Notes under the pieces: model-generated
Database searches by the model: none
Told to the model about the DNA's origin: nothing
The model's input: the letters and a program-made list of their open reading frames with translations, nothing else
NCBI RefSeq assembly: GCF_040655075.1
Contig: NZ_JBFAJC010000030.1
Coordinates: 59,651-123,650 of the forward strand
Direction: 5' to 3'
Length of the DNA: 64,000 bases
DNA from: Actinoallomurus sp040655075
GTDB taxonomy: Bacteria; Actinomycetota; Actinomycetes; Streptosporangiales; Streptosporangiaceae
Translations under genes and position numbers: made by a program
Part shown: positions 33,013-41,413 of the stretch, piece by piece
Layout of the letters: each line of letters starts with the position of its first letter
How positions within the stretch are numbered: position 1 is the first letter of the stretch

Positions 33013-34481
33013 TGACCGAGCTCGACGACGGCAGAACCGCAACGGAGGGCACCGGCGCCGACGAACTCTGTGCGTACACCGCGACAGAGCTGGTCACGGC
33101 GTACGCGAACCGGAGCCTGTCCCCCGTCGAGGTGGTCGATGCCGTGCTCGACCGCATCGAACGGCTCGATCCCCTGGTGAACGCCTTCTGCCTGGTCGAC
33201 GGTGACACGGCGCGCGCGCAGGCGCGGGAAGCGCAGGAGCGCTGGCGCCGAGGTGAACCACAGGGACTGCTCGACGGTGTTCCGGTCTCCATCAAGGACC
33301 TGTTCCTCACCAAGGGCCGGCCGACGCTGCGCGGCTCGCTGAGCGTGGACCCCGACCGCGACTGGGACGAGGACGCGCCGAGCGTGGCCCGGCTGCGCGA
33401 GCACGGCGCGGTCTTCGTCGGCAAGACGACGACTCCGGAATTCGGCTGGAAGGGAGTCACCGACAACCCACTGACCGGAGTGACGCGTAATCCGTGGGAT
33501 CCCTCGCGCACCTCCGGAGGATCCAGCGGGGGCAGTGCGGCGGCCGTCGCGCTGGGCCTGGCCCCGCTGTCGGTGGGCACCGACGGCGGCGGCTCGGTGC
33601 GCATCCCCGCCGCGTTCTGCGGCATCTTCGGCCTCAAGCCCACTTACGGCAGGATCCCGCTCTACCCGGCGAGCCCGTTCGGCACGCTGGCCCACGCCGG
33701 GCCGATGACCCGTACCGTGGCGGACGCGGCCCTCATGATGGACGTGATCTGTGGCGCCGACAGCCGCGACTGGTCGGCTCTCGCACCGTACACGGGCAGC
33801 TTCCGGTCCGAGATCGCCCCTGGGGCCGACGGGGTGCGCGGCCTGCGCGTCGCCTACAGCCCGACCCTGGTGGGCACGCCGGTGGATCCGCAGGTGGCCG
33901 CCCGGGTGCGACGGGCGGTCGCGCTTCTCGCCGAGTCGGGTGCGCACGTCGAGGAGGTGGACCCCGGATTCGCCGATCCGGTGCAGGCCTACCACACCCT
34001 GTGGTTCTCCGGCGCGGCCAAGGTGGTCGAGCACCTGACGGCCGAGCAGTCGGAGCGGCTCGACCCCGCGCTGCGGGAGGTATGCCGGCAGGGAGCGGCC
34101 ATGAGCGCCCTCGACTACCTCGGCGCGGTGGACGAGCGCATGGCGCTGGGCCGGCGGATGGGCGCGTTCCACGAACGCCATGACCTTTTGGTGACCCCGA
34201 CCCTGCCGATACCCGCCTTCGAAGCCGGCCGGGAGGTCCCTGAGGGCAGCGGTCTCGAGCGCTGGACCGGTTGGACACCGTTCACCTACCCCTTCAACCT
34301 CACCCAGCAGCCCGCGGCCAGCGTGCCCTGTGGAACGACCGCGGAGGGACTTCCGGTAGGTGTGCAACTGGTCGCCGCCCGGCACCAGGACGCGCTGGTG
34401 CTGCGCGCCTCCCACACTCTCTTCGAGGCGCTGGTGAGCGATGGCGTCGTATCCGCGGGCCCGGTCCGGCCGCACGGCTGA
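33012..34481 (+). CDS. Amidase signature family hydrolase
   Basis: A 489-residue amidase. The Ser-cisSer-Lys triad is visible: Lys in PVSIKDLF, the Gly/Ser-rich region TSGGSSGGSAAAVALG with the cis-Ser, and the nucleophile Ser in GTDGGGSVRIPAAFCG. The C-terminal region ends with the family-typical GLPVGVQLVAARHQDALVL. It hydrolyses an amide bond, releasing ammonia or an amine; specificity is not predictable. It is coupled to the dehydrogenase by a one-base overlap and ends at a bidirectional hairpin. Confidence 0.93.
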   Translation: MTELDDGRTATEGTGADELCAYTATELVTAYANRSLSPVEVVDAVLDRIERLDPLVNAFCLVDGDTARAQAREAQERWRRGEPQGLLDGVPVSIKDLFLTKGRPTLRGSLSVDPDRDWDEDAPSVARLREHGAVFVGKTTTPEFGWKGVTDNPLTGVTRNPWDPSRTSGGSSGGSAAAVALGLAPLSVGTDGGGSVRIPAAFCGIFGLKPTYGRIPLYPASPFGTLAHAGPMTRTVADAALMMDVICGADSRDWSALAPYTGSFRSEIAPGADGVRGLRVAYSPTLVGTPVDPQVAARVRRAVALLAESGAHVEEVDPGFADPVQAYHTLWFSGAAKVVEHLTAEQSERLDPALREVCRQGAAMSALDYLGAVDERMALGRRMGAFHERHDLLVTPTLPIPAFEAGREVPEGSGLERWTGWTPFTYPFNLTQQPAASVPCGTTAEGLPVGVQLVAARHQDALVLRASHTLFEALVSDGVVSAGPVRPHG

Positions 34482-34502
34482 TCGAGCAGGGCGGAAAGGG
34501 GC

Positions 34503-34526
34503 GGGGCCGGGCGTTCACCCGGCCCC
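34503..34526. terminator. Bidirectional hairpin between amidase and DUF3830 genes
   Basis: Perfect 9-base arms (GGGGCCGGG) at 34503-34511 and 34518-34526 with a 6-base loop, in the 63 bases between convergent genes. Confidence 0.75.
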
Positions 34527-34544
34527 ACTTCCGGAGGGAACCGG

Positions 34545-35042
34545 TCAGGCGCGCTTGAAGGTCAGGGACTCCCCGATCACACCGGACAGCCACAGATCCT
34601 GCGCCGCCTCGGCGATCCGGTCCAGGCCTTCGGTGATGGTGGCGAAGATGTTGCCGGGTACGAAGCCGGTGTCCGGGTTGAGCAGCAGATTGTTGCGCTC
34701 GTAGAACAACGCGAGGTCGACGATGCTCTCGTGCTCCTGCGGACGGCCTCCCTGCGAATAGCCGTGCGAGCTGGTGTTCAGCTGCCAGTTGGCGAAGGAG
34801 AAGTAGGCGACGTCGCCGGGAATCGGGGTGATCGTTGGGTTCTCGGTGCCCGGCTCGACCTCGGCGAACGCCGGCACCAGCGTGTAGATCTCGTTGCGGG
34901 CGTACTTGCCGTGGAAGACGTCCTTGCCCAGGGGCAGGGCGTTCCAGACCGCCTCGCAGGTACGCGGGGCCCTGTCGTCCAGCAGCTTCGCGACGCAGCT
35001 CACGCCGCGCTTCTCAAGCGTGATCTCGATGTAGCGATCCAC
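34545..35042 (-). CDS. DUF3830 (cyclophilin-like fold) protein
   Basis: A 165-residue protein of the DUF3830 family, predicted to have a cyclophilin-like beta-barrel. Seen motifs: ITLEKRGVSCVAKLLDDRAP near the start, WNALPLGKDVFHGKYARNE, and PGDVAYFSFANWQ. Family members often lie beside racemase-like and amidase genes in catabolic clusters, as here, but I know of no proven activity. The start is GTG 35042 after GGAGGATCGACA. It lies 51 bases downstream of the symporter gene on the same strand, so the two probably form one operon. Confidence 0.85.
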   Translation of the reverse strand: MDRYIEITLEKRGVSCVAKLLDDRAPRTCEAVWNALPLGKDVFHGKYARNEIYTLVPAFAEVEPGTENPTITPIPGDVAYFSFANWQLNTSSHGYSQGGRPQEHESIVDLALFYERNNLLLNPDTGFVPGNIFATITEGLDRIAEAAQDLWLSGVIGESLTFKRA

Positions 35043-35093
35043 TGTCGATCCTCCGATCGTTCGGCGATTCGGCTTGGTGGGACGGTCTCGTCG

Positions 35094-36575
35094 TCAGCCG
35101 CCGGCGGCTTCGGATCCGGCCAGTCCCACGGTCGGGTTCGGCACCACGCCGCGTCCATCCTCGAAGATGCCCGAGGCCGCCTCGGTCGCGGCCGGGTCAC
35201 GGCGTCCGCGGAGTGAATGCCCGGCCGTCTCCGGCATAAGCAGGAGCGGAACGAGAGCGATGAGGGCGGCGAGCGACATGTAGAAGCCGGGCACCAGGTC
35301 GTTGTGCATGGCGGTGATCAGTGCGGTGACGACCAGCGGAGTCGTTCCGCCGAACAGCGAGGTGCTGAGGTTGTAACCGATCGCGAAGGCACCGTACCGG
35401 ACGTGCGTCGGGAAGAGCGCCGGCAGGGTGGAGGCGATGGAGGCCAGCAGCAGGACCAGGAGCAACGCCAGCAGCATGAGGCCGGCCACGGTCGCGGCCA
35501 TGTTCTTGACGCCCATCAGCGCCACCAGCGGCACCGACAGCAGGATCGAGCCGATGCACGAGGTGAGAATGATCGGCTTGCGCCCGATCCGGTCGGAGAG
35601 CGCCCCGATCGGCGCGATCACCACCATCATGCCGACCATCACGGCCAGCGGGATCGCGTCGCCGGCCACCTCGCTGAGACCCAGCACGTCCTTCAGGTAG
35701 GTCGGCATGTAGGTGAGGATGCCGTAGTCGGTGACGTTCAGCAGCAGCACGAAGCCCATCAGGATGAGGATCGGCCGCCAGTACCTGAGGGTCTCCCGGA
35801 AGGGCGCCCTCGAGGTCTCGCCGCGGGCGGCCAGTTCCTCGAAGATCGGGGTGTCCTCCAGCCGTGTCCGCAGGTAAAGGCCGATCCCGCCCAGCGGCAG
35901 CGCGATCAGGAACGGCACCCGCCAGGCCCAGGAGGAGACGGTCGCGTCGCTGAAGAGCGTCGACATCAGCGTGGCCATCGACGCGCCGACGCTCAGGCCG
36001 ATGAGGGTGCCGAACTCCAGGAAGCTTCCGTAGAAGCCGCGCTTGTCGTCCGGCGCGTACTCCGCCATGAAGGTGGCGGCACCGCCGTACTCACCGCCGG
36101 TGGAGAATCCCTGGAGCAGCCGCGCCAGGATCAGCAGGATGGGAGACCAGACGCCGATCACGGCGTAGGTGGGCAGGACGCCGATCACGAAGGTGGACAG
36201 CGACATCAGGGTGAGCGTCAGCACGAGCACGCGCTGCCGCCCGAGCCGGTCGCCGAGCGGCCCGAAGAACATCCCGCCGAACGGGCGGATCGCGAATGAG
36301 ATCGCCAGAACGCCGAAGGTCGACAGCAGACGGGTCGTGGAGTCATGCGCCGGAAAGAATGCCTTCCCCACGTAGCTGGCCAGGTAGCCGTAGATGCCGT
36401 AGTCGAACCACTCGATGGCGTTGCCCATCGCGGAAGCGGCGACGACGCGGCGCAGCAGCTTCTTGTCGACTACGGGGGACGCTCTGGGCGTCTGCTCGGG
36501 ATCCTCGACGCCCGAGTGTGCGGAGGCTGCGCTGTGTGATGCAGCAGGGCTGTCGGGCTTCTGGTGGGGCTCCAT
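35094..36575 (-). CDS. MFS metabolite:H+ symporter (ProP/KgtP/ShiA-like MHS family)
   Basis: A 493-residue membrane protein with about 12 transmembrane segments and cytoplasmic, polar ends. MHS-family hallmarks are ASAMGNAIEWFDYGIYGYLA in TM1, FGPLGDRLGRQRVL in the TM2-3 loop, LLQGFSTGGEYGGAATFMAE in TM4-5 and GALSDRIGRKPIIL in the second half. Members import osmolytes, dicarboxylates or shikimate-like acids with protons. Its place among racemase, amidase and dehydrogenase genes suggests that it brings in the pathway substrate. Operator-like palindromes precede it. Confidence 0.92.
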   Translation of the reverse strand: MEPHQKPDSPAASHSAASAHSGVEDPEQTPRASPVVDKKLLRRVVAASAMGNAIEWFDYGIYGYLASYVGKAFFPAHDSTTRLLSTFGVLAISFAIRPFGGMFFGPLGDRLGRQRVLVLTLTLMSLSTFVIGVLPTYAVIGVWSPILLILARLLQGFSTGGEYGGAATFMAEYAPDDKRGFYGSFLEFGTLIGLSVGASMATLMSTLFSDATVSSWAWRVPFLIALPLGGIGLYLRTRLEDTPIFEELAARGETSRAPFRETLRYWRPILILMGFVLLLNVTDYGILTYMPTYLKDVLGLSEVAGDAIPLAVMVGMMVVIAPIGALSDRIGRKPIILTSCIGSILLSVPLVALMGVKNMAATVAGLMLLALLLVLLLASIASTLPALFPTHVRYGAFAIGYNLSTSLFGGTTPLVVTALITAMHNDLVPGFYMSLAALIALVPLLLMPETAGHSLRGRRDPAATEAASGIFEDGRGVVPNPTVGLAGSEAAGG

Positions 36576-36628
36576 CGCGGTGATCCCTTCCGCCTGTCTG
36601 TCCAGAAACGTCAGCTGCCCACATCCGA

Positions 36629-36715
36629 TGTCGTTGATTTACGACAGGCCGGACAAGCAGCAGCCGGAGCCCCGCCGCAGCCGACTGCCCTCTTGTCGAC
36701 AATCGAATGTCGACA
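36629..36715 (-). promoter_or_regulatory. Palindromes upstream of the symporter gene
   Basis: TTGTCGACAA at 36693-36702 and TGTCGACA at 36708-36715 have centres 14 bases apart. A third site at 36629-36646 has arms TGTCGT/ACGACA with a 6-base spacer. The first two share sequence with sites before the dehydrogenase and the second racemase gene, implying one regulator. Confidence 0.6.
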
Positions 36716-36826
36716 CGATCCGGATATGAGAACAGCTTGACGATCATTTGGCAAGTAGCACAGCGGTTACCGAGCGGAATCTCCCACCAATGCGCCCACG
36801 CAACGGACGCGCGCGCCGATGGGCGC

Positions 36827-37735
36827 TCACTCGCACCCGGCCACGCGACGCAGCGCGCGGACGAGCGCTGCGATCGCCGGGTCGCCGCCGCTACCCGACC
36901 GCACGGCCACCGACACGGTGCGGCTCAGACGCAGGTCGGTGACCGGCTGCAGACGCACCTCGGCGGCCAGCTGTTCCGCCGCGAGACGAGGGATCAGTGA
37001 CACCCCGACTCCGGCCTGCACGAGCGCCATGATCACCCGGTAGTCGTCACTGATGTAGTCCAGCTGAGGATCGAACCCCGCGGCGTTACAGGCCCGCACC
37101 AGCACGGCCCGCAGCGCGCTGTCGCTGCCCGGCGCGATCCAGCGCTCCTGGCTGAGCCCTTCGAGGCTGCCGGAACCACCGTCCCCCATCTGGGTGGCGC
37201 GTCTCGGCGGCAGGGCAAGCAGCAGGGGCTCGTGCAGTAGTGGCTGCAGCTCGATACCGGCGTCATGCAGCCGTGGCAGGACGTTGTACTCGTACACCAG
37301 TGCGACGTCGATTCGGCGGGCCCGGAGGCCCGCCACGCTCTGCTCGGGTTCCTCTTCGCCGAGCAGGACGCGCAGATCCGGATAGGTCGTCTGGCACTCG
37401 GCGATGGCCGGCGCGGCGAGCACGCCCGCCGCGCTCGGGAAGGCGACCAACCCCACCGTCCCCCGCACGTTGTGGTCGAGCGCCGCCACCTCCGCGCGCG
37501 CCTGTTCCAGCTCGGCCAGGACGCGCTCGGTATGCGCGACGAGTATGCGGGCCGCCTCGGTCAGTACCAGGCGTCTGCCATCCCGGATGAGGAGCGGGGT
37601 GCGCACCTCCCGCTCCAGCAACGACAACTGCTGCGACACGGCCGACGGAGACAGCGCGCAGGCCTCGGCCACCGCTGCGATCGTCCCGTGCGCGGCCAAC
37701 TCCCAAAGCAGCCTGAGCCGACGCACCTCGAACAT
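36827..37735 (-). CDS. LysR family transcriptional regulator
   Basis: A 302-residue LysR-type regulator. The helix-turn-helix (residues 3-62) reads RLRLLWELAAHGTIAAVAEA then LSPSAVSQQLSLLEREV. The substrate-binding domain (about 88-290) includes GTVGLVAFPSAAGVLA and GVGVSLIPRLAAEQL. The gene is divergent from the second racemase-like gene, the normal arrangement for a LysR activator and its target. Confidence 0.93.
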   Translation of the reverse strand: MFEVRRLRLLWELAAHGTIAAVAEACALSPSAVSQQLSLLEREVRTPLLIRDGRRLVLTEAARILVAHTERVLAELEQARAEVAALDHNVRGTVGLVAFPSAAGVLAAPAIAECQTTYPDLRVLLGEEEPEQSVAGLRARRIDVALVYEYNVLPRLHDAGIELQPLLHEPLLLALPPRRATQMGDGGSGSLEGLSQERWIAPGSDSALRAVLVRACNAAGFDPQLDYISDDYRVIMALVQAGVGVSLIPRLAAEQLAAEVRLQPVTDLRLSRTVSVAVRSGSGGDPAIAALVRALRRVAGCE

Positions 37736-37909
37736 GTAGGGATGCTAATGCCAGACCTTGGAAAATCTTGCTGGTGCGACGACGGGCCGCATCGCAGACT
37801 GATCCCGTGACACCCGAGCTCTTACCGGCGGCTCACCCTGCTGGCCTCGTGTTTCTCGCTTCGACCACTTCCGGCCGTACGCCTTGCCGTGCGCCCTGAC
37901 GGTAGAAGA

Positions 37910-37919
37910 TTGTCGACAG
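37910..37919 (+). promoter_or_regulatory. TTGTCGACAG operator-like site before racemase 2
   Basis: This site matches TTGTCGACAA at 36693 in 9 of 10 bases and lies about 50 bases before the start of the racemase 2 gene. It links that gene to the proposed GntR regulon. Confidence 0.55.
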
Positions 37920-37969
37920 TCAGCAACATTTGATCTCGCCCTGCACCCTTCGCCCCTAAGGGGGTCCTC

Positions 37970-38848
37970 TTGCAGCTCACCTTTCTCGGCGGTCCGATCC
38001 CGCAGCGCGGCATCGGCATCGTCGCGCCGTTCGACTTCGCGCTCGACCGCGAGCTGTGGCGATGGGTACCGGACGACACGTCGCTGTATCTGACGCGCAC
38101 GCCGTTCGTCCCGGTCGAGGTCAGCCTCGACATGGCGCGGATCGTCAGCGAGCACGAGACGCTGCGTGAGGCCGTCCGCGCGCTCCACGCGGTGCGGCCC
38201 GAGGTGGTCGCCTACGCGTGCACCTCCGGCAGCTTCGTCGGCGGGACGGCGGGCGAACGGGCGATGTCCGCGGCGATGAGCGAGGCCGCGGAGCTACCCG
38301 CGGTGACCACCTCGGGCGCGCTCCTCGAAGCGCTGGCGGAGATCGGTGCGCGCAATATCGCGATCGTCACCCCGTACACCAAATCGGTGACCGACTCACT
38401 GGAGGACTTTCTCGGCGAGGCAGGCGTCGCGGTGACCGGGCGGGCTTACCTCGGCCTGACCCGGGAGATATGGAAGGTCCCGTATCGCGACGTCACGGAG
38501 ATGGCTCGCCAGGCGATGGTCGGCGCCGCCGACGCGCTGTTCATCAGCTGCACGAATCTCCCCACCTACGACGTGATCCCGCACCTGGAGGCCGAGTTGC
38601 AACGTCCGGTGCTCTCCGCCAACCAGGTGACGATGTGGGCCGCACTCCGGCGCATGAACGTATCGGCGGTCGGGCCGGATCAGACGCTGATCGACCCGGC
38701 CGCCCGCCTCGGGATCGGCCCTGTGACGCAGCTGCCCACCGGCCAGACGTTCCCCGAGGTCGCGCTGGCAGGCCAGGCCCTCGGCGACGGGGAGATGCTC
38801 GAGGCTCTGGACCCGCCTCCCCCACCCGATGACCCGCTCCTCAACTGA
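37970..38848 (+). CDS. Asp/Glu racemase-superfamily enzyme (maleate isomerase-like, two cysteines)
   Basis: A 292-residue enzyme with both catalytic-cysteine motifs of the superfamily, YACTSGSF and ISCTNLPTYD. This fits maleate cis-trans isomerase or a racemase; the N-terminal stretch GIGIVAPFDFALDRELW is typical of the maleate isomerase/AMDase group. A Pro/Asp-rich C-terminal extension is unusual. The start is TTG after AAGGGGG with five bases between; no other start fits better. It is divergent from LysR and has the operator-like palindrome at 37910 upstream. It differs from the first racemase-like enzyme, so the two probably act at different steps. Confidence 0.82.
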   Translation: MQLTFLGGPIPQRGIGIVAPFDFALDRELWRWVPDDTSLYLTRTPFVPVEVSLDMARIVSEHETLREAVRALHAVRPEVVAYACTSGSFVGGTAGERAMSAAMSEAAELPAVTTSGALLEALAEIGARNIAIVTPYTKSVTDSLEDFLGEAGVAVTGRAYLGLTREIWKVPYRDVTEMARQAMVGAADALFISCTNLPTYDVIPHLEAELQRPVLSANQVTMWAALRRMNVSAVGPDQTLIDPAARLGIGPVTQLPTGQTFPEVALAGQALGDGEMLEALDPPPPPDDPLLN

Positions 38849-38877
38849 GCACATCCACGACCGCGGCCTGCTTCCGT

Positions 38878-40392
38878 TCAGCGGAGGCGGAGGGCCAGGA
38901 AAAGGTCGACACGGTCTTCGAGACAGGCGAGGTCACGGCCGGTGAGTTCCTCGATGCGCTGGATGCGGTACCGCACCGAGTTGACGTGGAGGTGCATCTG
39001 GTCGGCGCATCTGGTCCAGGAGCCGGAGACCTGAAGGAAGACCTCCAGCGTGCGGATCAGGTCGGTGCGGTGCGCCTCGTCGTAGGCGCGCAGCGGTCCG
39101 AGCACGCGATCCCTGAACATGGTCCGCGCGTCGTCGGGAACATTCGCCAGCAGCAGGGCGTGGGTGGCGAGTTCGCCGGGGCCGACGACCCGGACCGGGT
39201 CGGTGCCGTCCGCAGCCAGCGAGCGGGCGTGGCGAGCCTCCTTGACGGCGCCGCGCAGTCCCTCTGCGGTGGTGGCCTTGGAAACACCCACCGCCAGGCC
39301 GCCGTCGGTGAGCCCGGGGGCCAGGACCAGGAGCGCCTGCCGGATCTCTCCGGCGAGGTCGGGCCCGGCGGCCGGGACGAGCGCGACCGCCTCGTCATCG
39401 ACGAGTCCCACGGCGGACCCGATGGGAAGGATCTCGCGGAGCAGGCGGCAGAGCTCGTCCGGGCGCGGTGCGCGCTCGGCGCTCGCGGCCACGGCGATGA
39501 CGGCGGCGGGGTCGAGCCCGGCCAGTTCCAGGCGGGGAAGGATCTCGGTGGTGGCGGCATCGGCCACGACGAGACGTACGAGTTCCTGGGCCAGACGGCT
39601 CCCGGCGCTCAGGCGATCGTCCGAGCGGGCCCGCTCGATGGCCACGATCGCGGTCAGCTCGGAGATCAGGGCCTGGCGTTCGGCGGACCACTCGGTCCAG
39701 TCACCCTCGCAGACGAGGAGCCAATCGGCGACGCGTGACGTGGTGTCCCCGGCGACGGGAAGGATCGAGAGATCCCGGCCCGGGAGCGGGACCGGCAGGC
39801 GAGGGGCGGTGAGGAAGGCGCGGACCAGATCGGCGGGTGAAAAGGCGTCGGGCAGGTCGTGGGAGCCGGCGACCAGTCGGCCGGGAGGTGCCAGCACCCA
39901 GCAGCGCATGCCCAGGTCACGGCCGATGAGATCGAGAAGAGGACCGAGGCCGGAGCCCTCGGTGACGCCCTCGACCAGGCGGCGGTGACGGCCGAGCACG
40001 GCGGTCAGGTCGGCGGCGCGGGCGGTGGACAGACGTCGCATGACCTGCTCGGTCACGCTGGCGAAGGCGACGTCCTCCGGCACCCGGAACAGCGGCAGGC
40101 CGCGACGGCGGCAGGTATCGATCAGGTCGGCGGGAATGGTGTGGAACTGGGCGTCCCCGGCCGCCAGCGCGGAGACCCGGGCCTTGGTGAGGGCCCGCAC
40201 GAAGATCTCGGTGTCGCTGGGACGGACCCGCCACACGAGGCCGGACAGGACCAGCTCACCGCCGCTCAGGTAGCGGCCGGGGTCCTTCAGGTCGGTGGTG
40301 ACCACCCAGCGGATCGTCCGGTCGAGCTCACCGTGTCCGGTGACGAGTTCCAGCCGCAGATCGGGGATGGCCAGGAGACTCCGCAGCCGCAT
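38878..40392 (-). CDS. pucR: PucR family transcriptional regulator of purine catabolism
   Basis: A 504-residue PucR-type regulator. The N-terminal PucR domain begins MRLRSLLAIPDLRLELVTG and includes RWVVTTDLKDPGRYLSGGEL. A central GGDEF-like domain follows. The C-terminal helix-turn-helix reads LEVFLQVSGSWTRCADQMHL then HVNSVRYRIQRIEELTG. PucR in Bacillus subtilis activates purine catabolism in response to allantoin-type intermediates. Here it is divergent from uraD and a 15-gene purine/urease run. The ATG at 40392 is chosen for its GGGAG site; a longer frame to 40431 lacks one. Confidence 0.93.
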   Translation of the reverse strand: MRLRSLLAIPDLRLELVTGHGELDRTIRWVVTTDLKDPGRYLSGGELVLSGLVWRVRPSDTEIFVRALTKARVSALAAGDAQFHTIPADLIDTCRRRGLPLFRVPEDVAFASVTEQVMRRLSTARAADLTAVLGRHRRLVEGVTEGSGLGPLLDLIGRDLGMRCWVLAPPGRLVAGSHDLPDAFSPADLVRAFLTAPRLPVPLPGRDLSILPVAGDTTSRVADWLLVCEGDWTEWSAERQALISELTAIVAIERARSDDRLSAGSRLAQELVRLVVADAATTEILPRLELAGLDPAAVIAVAASAERAPRPDELCRLLREILPIGSAVGLVDDEAVALVPAAGPDLAGEIRQALLVLAPGLTDGGLAVGVSKATTAEGLRGAVKEARHARSLAADGTDPVRVVGPGELATHALLLANVPDDARTMFRDRVLGPLRAYDEAHRTDLIRTLEVFLQVSGSWTRCADQMHLHVNSVRYRIQRIEELTGRDLACLEDRVDLFLALRLR

Positions 40393-40426
40393 GAAGGCTC
40401 CCTTCGTCGATCGTCTCCGGTCAGTG

Positions 40427-40442
40427 GACACCGGGCGGTGTC
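40427..40442. promoter_or_regulatory. Inverted repeat in the pucR-uraD intergenic region
   Basis: GACACC and GGTGTC arms with a 4-base spacer, 35 bases upstream of the pucR start, in the 190-base divergent promoter region. It could be a PucR operator; nothing else supports this. Confidence 0.35.
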
Positions 40443-40582
40443 GCGGCGGAACGGCCGAGTTTGGAGGAACCTACGGAACACCGCAGAGGCCGGCGGTCAC
40501 TGTTCGGAGGTCCTGCGTCTCGACCTACCCCATCCGGCCTATGTGTACTTGCCGGAAATGGGCGAACGGGTGAGGAGGCGCG

Positions 40583-41098
40583 GTGGTGGCACGGTCCGAT
40601 CAAGGGAGGCCGGATGAGTCTACGCGAGCGCCGTCCGAAGCGGAGCTGCTGGCCTGCTGCGCCTCCCGCCGATGGGCCCGCGCGGTCGCGGCGGGGCACC
40701 ACGGCGATCTGGCCGCCCTGCGGGCCGCCTCGGCCCGCGCCCTGGCCGGGCTGGGCTGGGACGACGTCCTCGAGGCGCTGGCCGCCCATCCCCGGATCGG
40801 GGACCGGCCGGGCGGAGCCGGGCGCGAGGCCCGATGGTCCCGCGGTGAGCAGTCCGGGATGGATGCGGCCGCCGCGGAGATCCGGCGAGCGATGGCCGAG
40901 AGTAACCTTGCGTACGAGGAACGTTTCGGCCATGTCTTCCTGATCTGCGCCACCGGGCGGAGCGCCGCCGAGCTGCTCGCCGAGCTGCAGGCCCGACTGG
41001 ACCACGACGTCGAGACCGAGCGCCGCGTCGTCCGCACCGAGCTGGCCAAGATCGTCGATCTTCGTCTCGCCAGGCTCGTCACGGAAGGAGCCCGCTGA
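40583..41098 (+). CDS. uraD: 2-oxo-4-hydroxy-4-carboxy-5-ureidoimidazoline (OHCU) decarboxylase
   Basis: A 171-residue enzyme of urate breakdown that decarboxylates OHCU to (S)-allantoin. Family marks are AAHPRIGD, with the catalytic His, and AESNLAYEERFGHVFLICA followed by the Arg-rich helix RRVVRTELAKIVDLRLARLV. The start is GTG after GAGGAGGCGCG. It is the first gene of the run and ends one base before uraH. The protein belongs third in the pathway after uricase and UraH, so gene order does not follow reaction order. Confidence 0.93.
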   Translation: MVARSDQGRPDESTRAPSEAELLACCASRRWARAVAAGHHGDLAALRAASARALAGLGWDDVLEALAAHPRIGDRPGGAGREARWSRGEQSGMDAAAAEIRRAMAESNLAYEERFGHVFLICATGRSAAELLAELQARLDHDVETERRVVRTELAKIVDLRLARLVTEGAR

Positions 41099-41099
41099 G

Positions 41100-41411
41100 A
41101 TGTCCCTGTCCACTCACGTCCTGGACGCCGCGGTCGGACGGCCCGCCGAGGGCGTGCCCGTACGGCTGGAGAGCCGCGCGGCCGACGGATCCTGGAAGCC
41201 GGTGGCCGCAGGCCGTACCGACGCCGACGGGCGGTTCGGGGACTGGCCCGCCCCCGGCGCGGGCGTCCACCGGCTGATCTTCGAGACGGAGCGGATCTCC
41301 GCCTTCTATCCCGAGGTCGCGGTCGCCTTCACGATCAGCGAGCCCGAGCGGCACCACCACATTCCCCTGCTGCTCAGCCCGTTCGCCTACTCCACCTACC
41401 GGGGGAGCTAG
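41100..41411 (+). CDS. uraH: 5-hydroxyisourate hydrolase (transthyretin-like)
   Basis: A 103-residue enzyme that opens 5-hydroxyisourate, the product of uricase, to OHCU. It has the family start LSTHVLDAAVGRPAEGVPV with the active-site His, RTDADGRF, and the C-terminal tetrapeptide YRGS that defines HIU hydrolases against true transthyretins. The length is normal. It is tightly packed between uraD and uricase (gaps of 1 and 2 bases). Confidence 0.96.
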   Translation: MSLSTHVLDAAVGRPAEGVPVRLESRAADGSWKPVAAGRTDADGRFGDWPAPGAGVHRLIFETERISAFYPEVAVAFTISEPERHHHIPLLLSPFAYSTYRGS

Positions 41412-41413
41412 CC

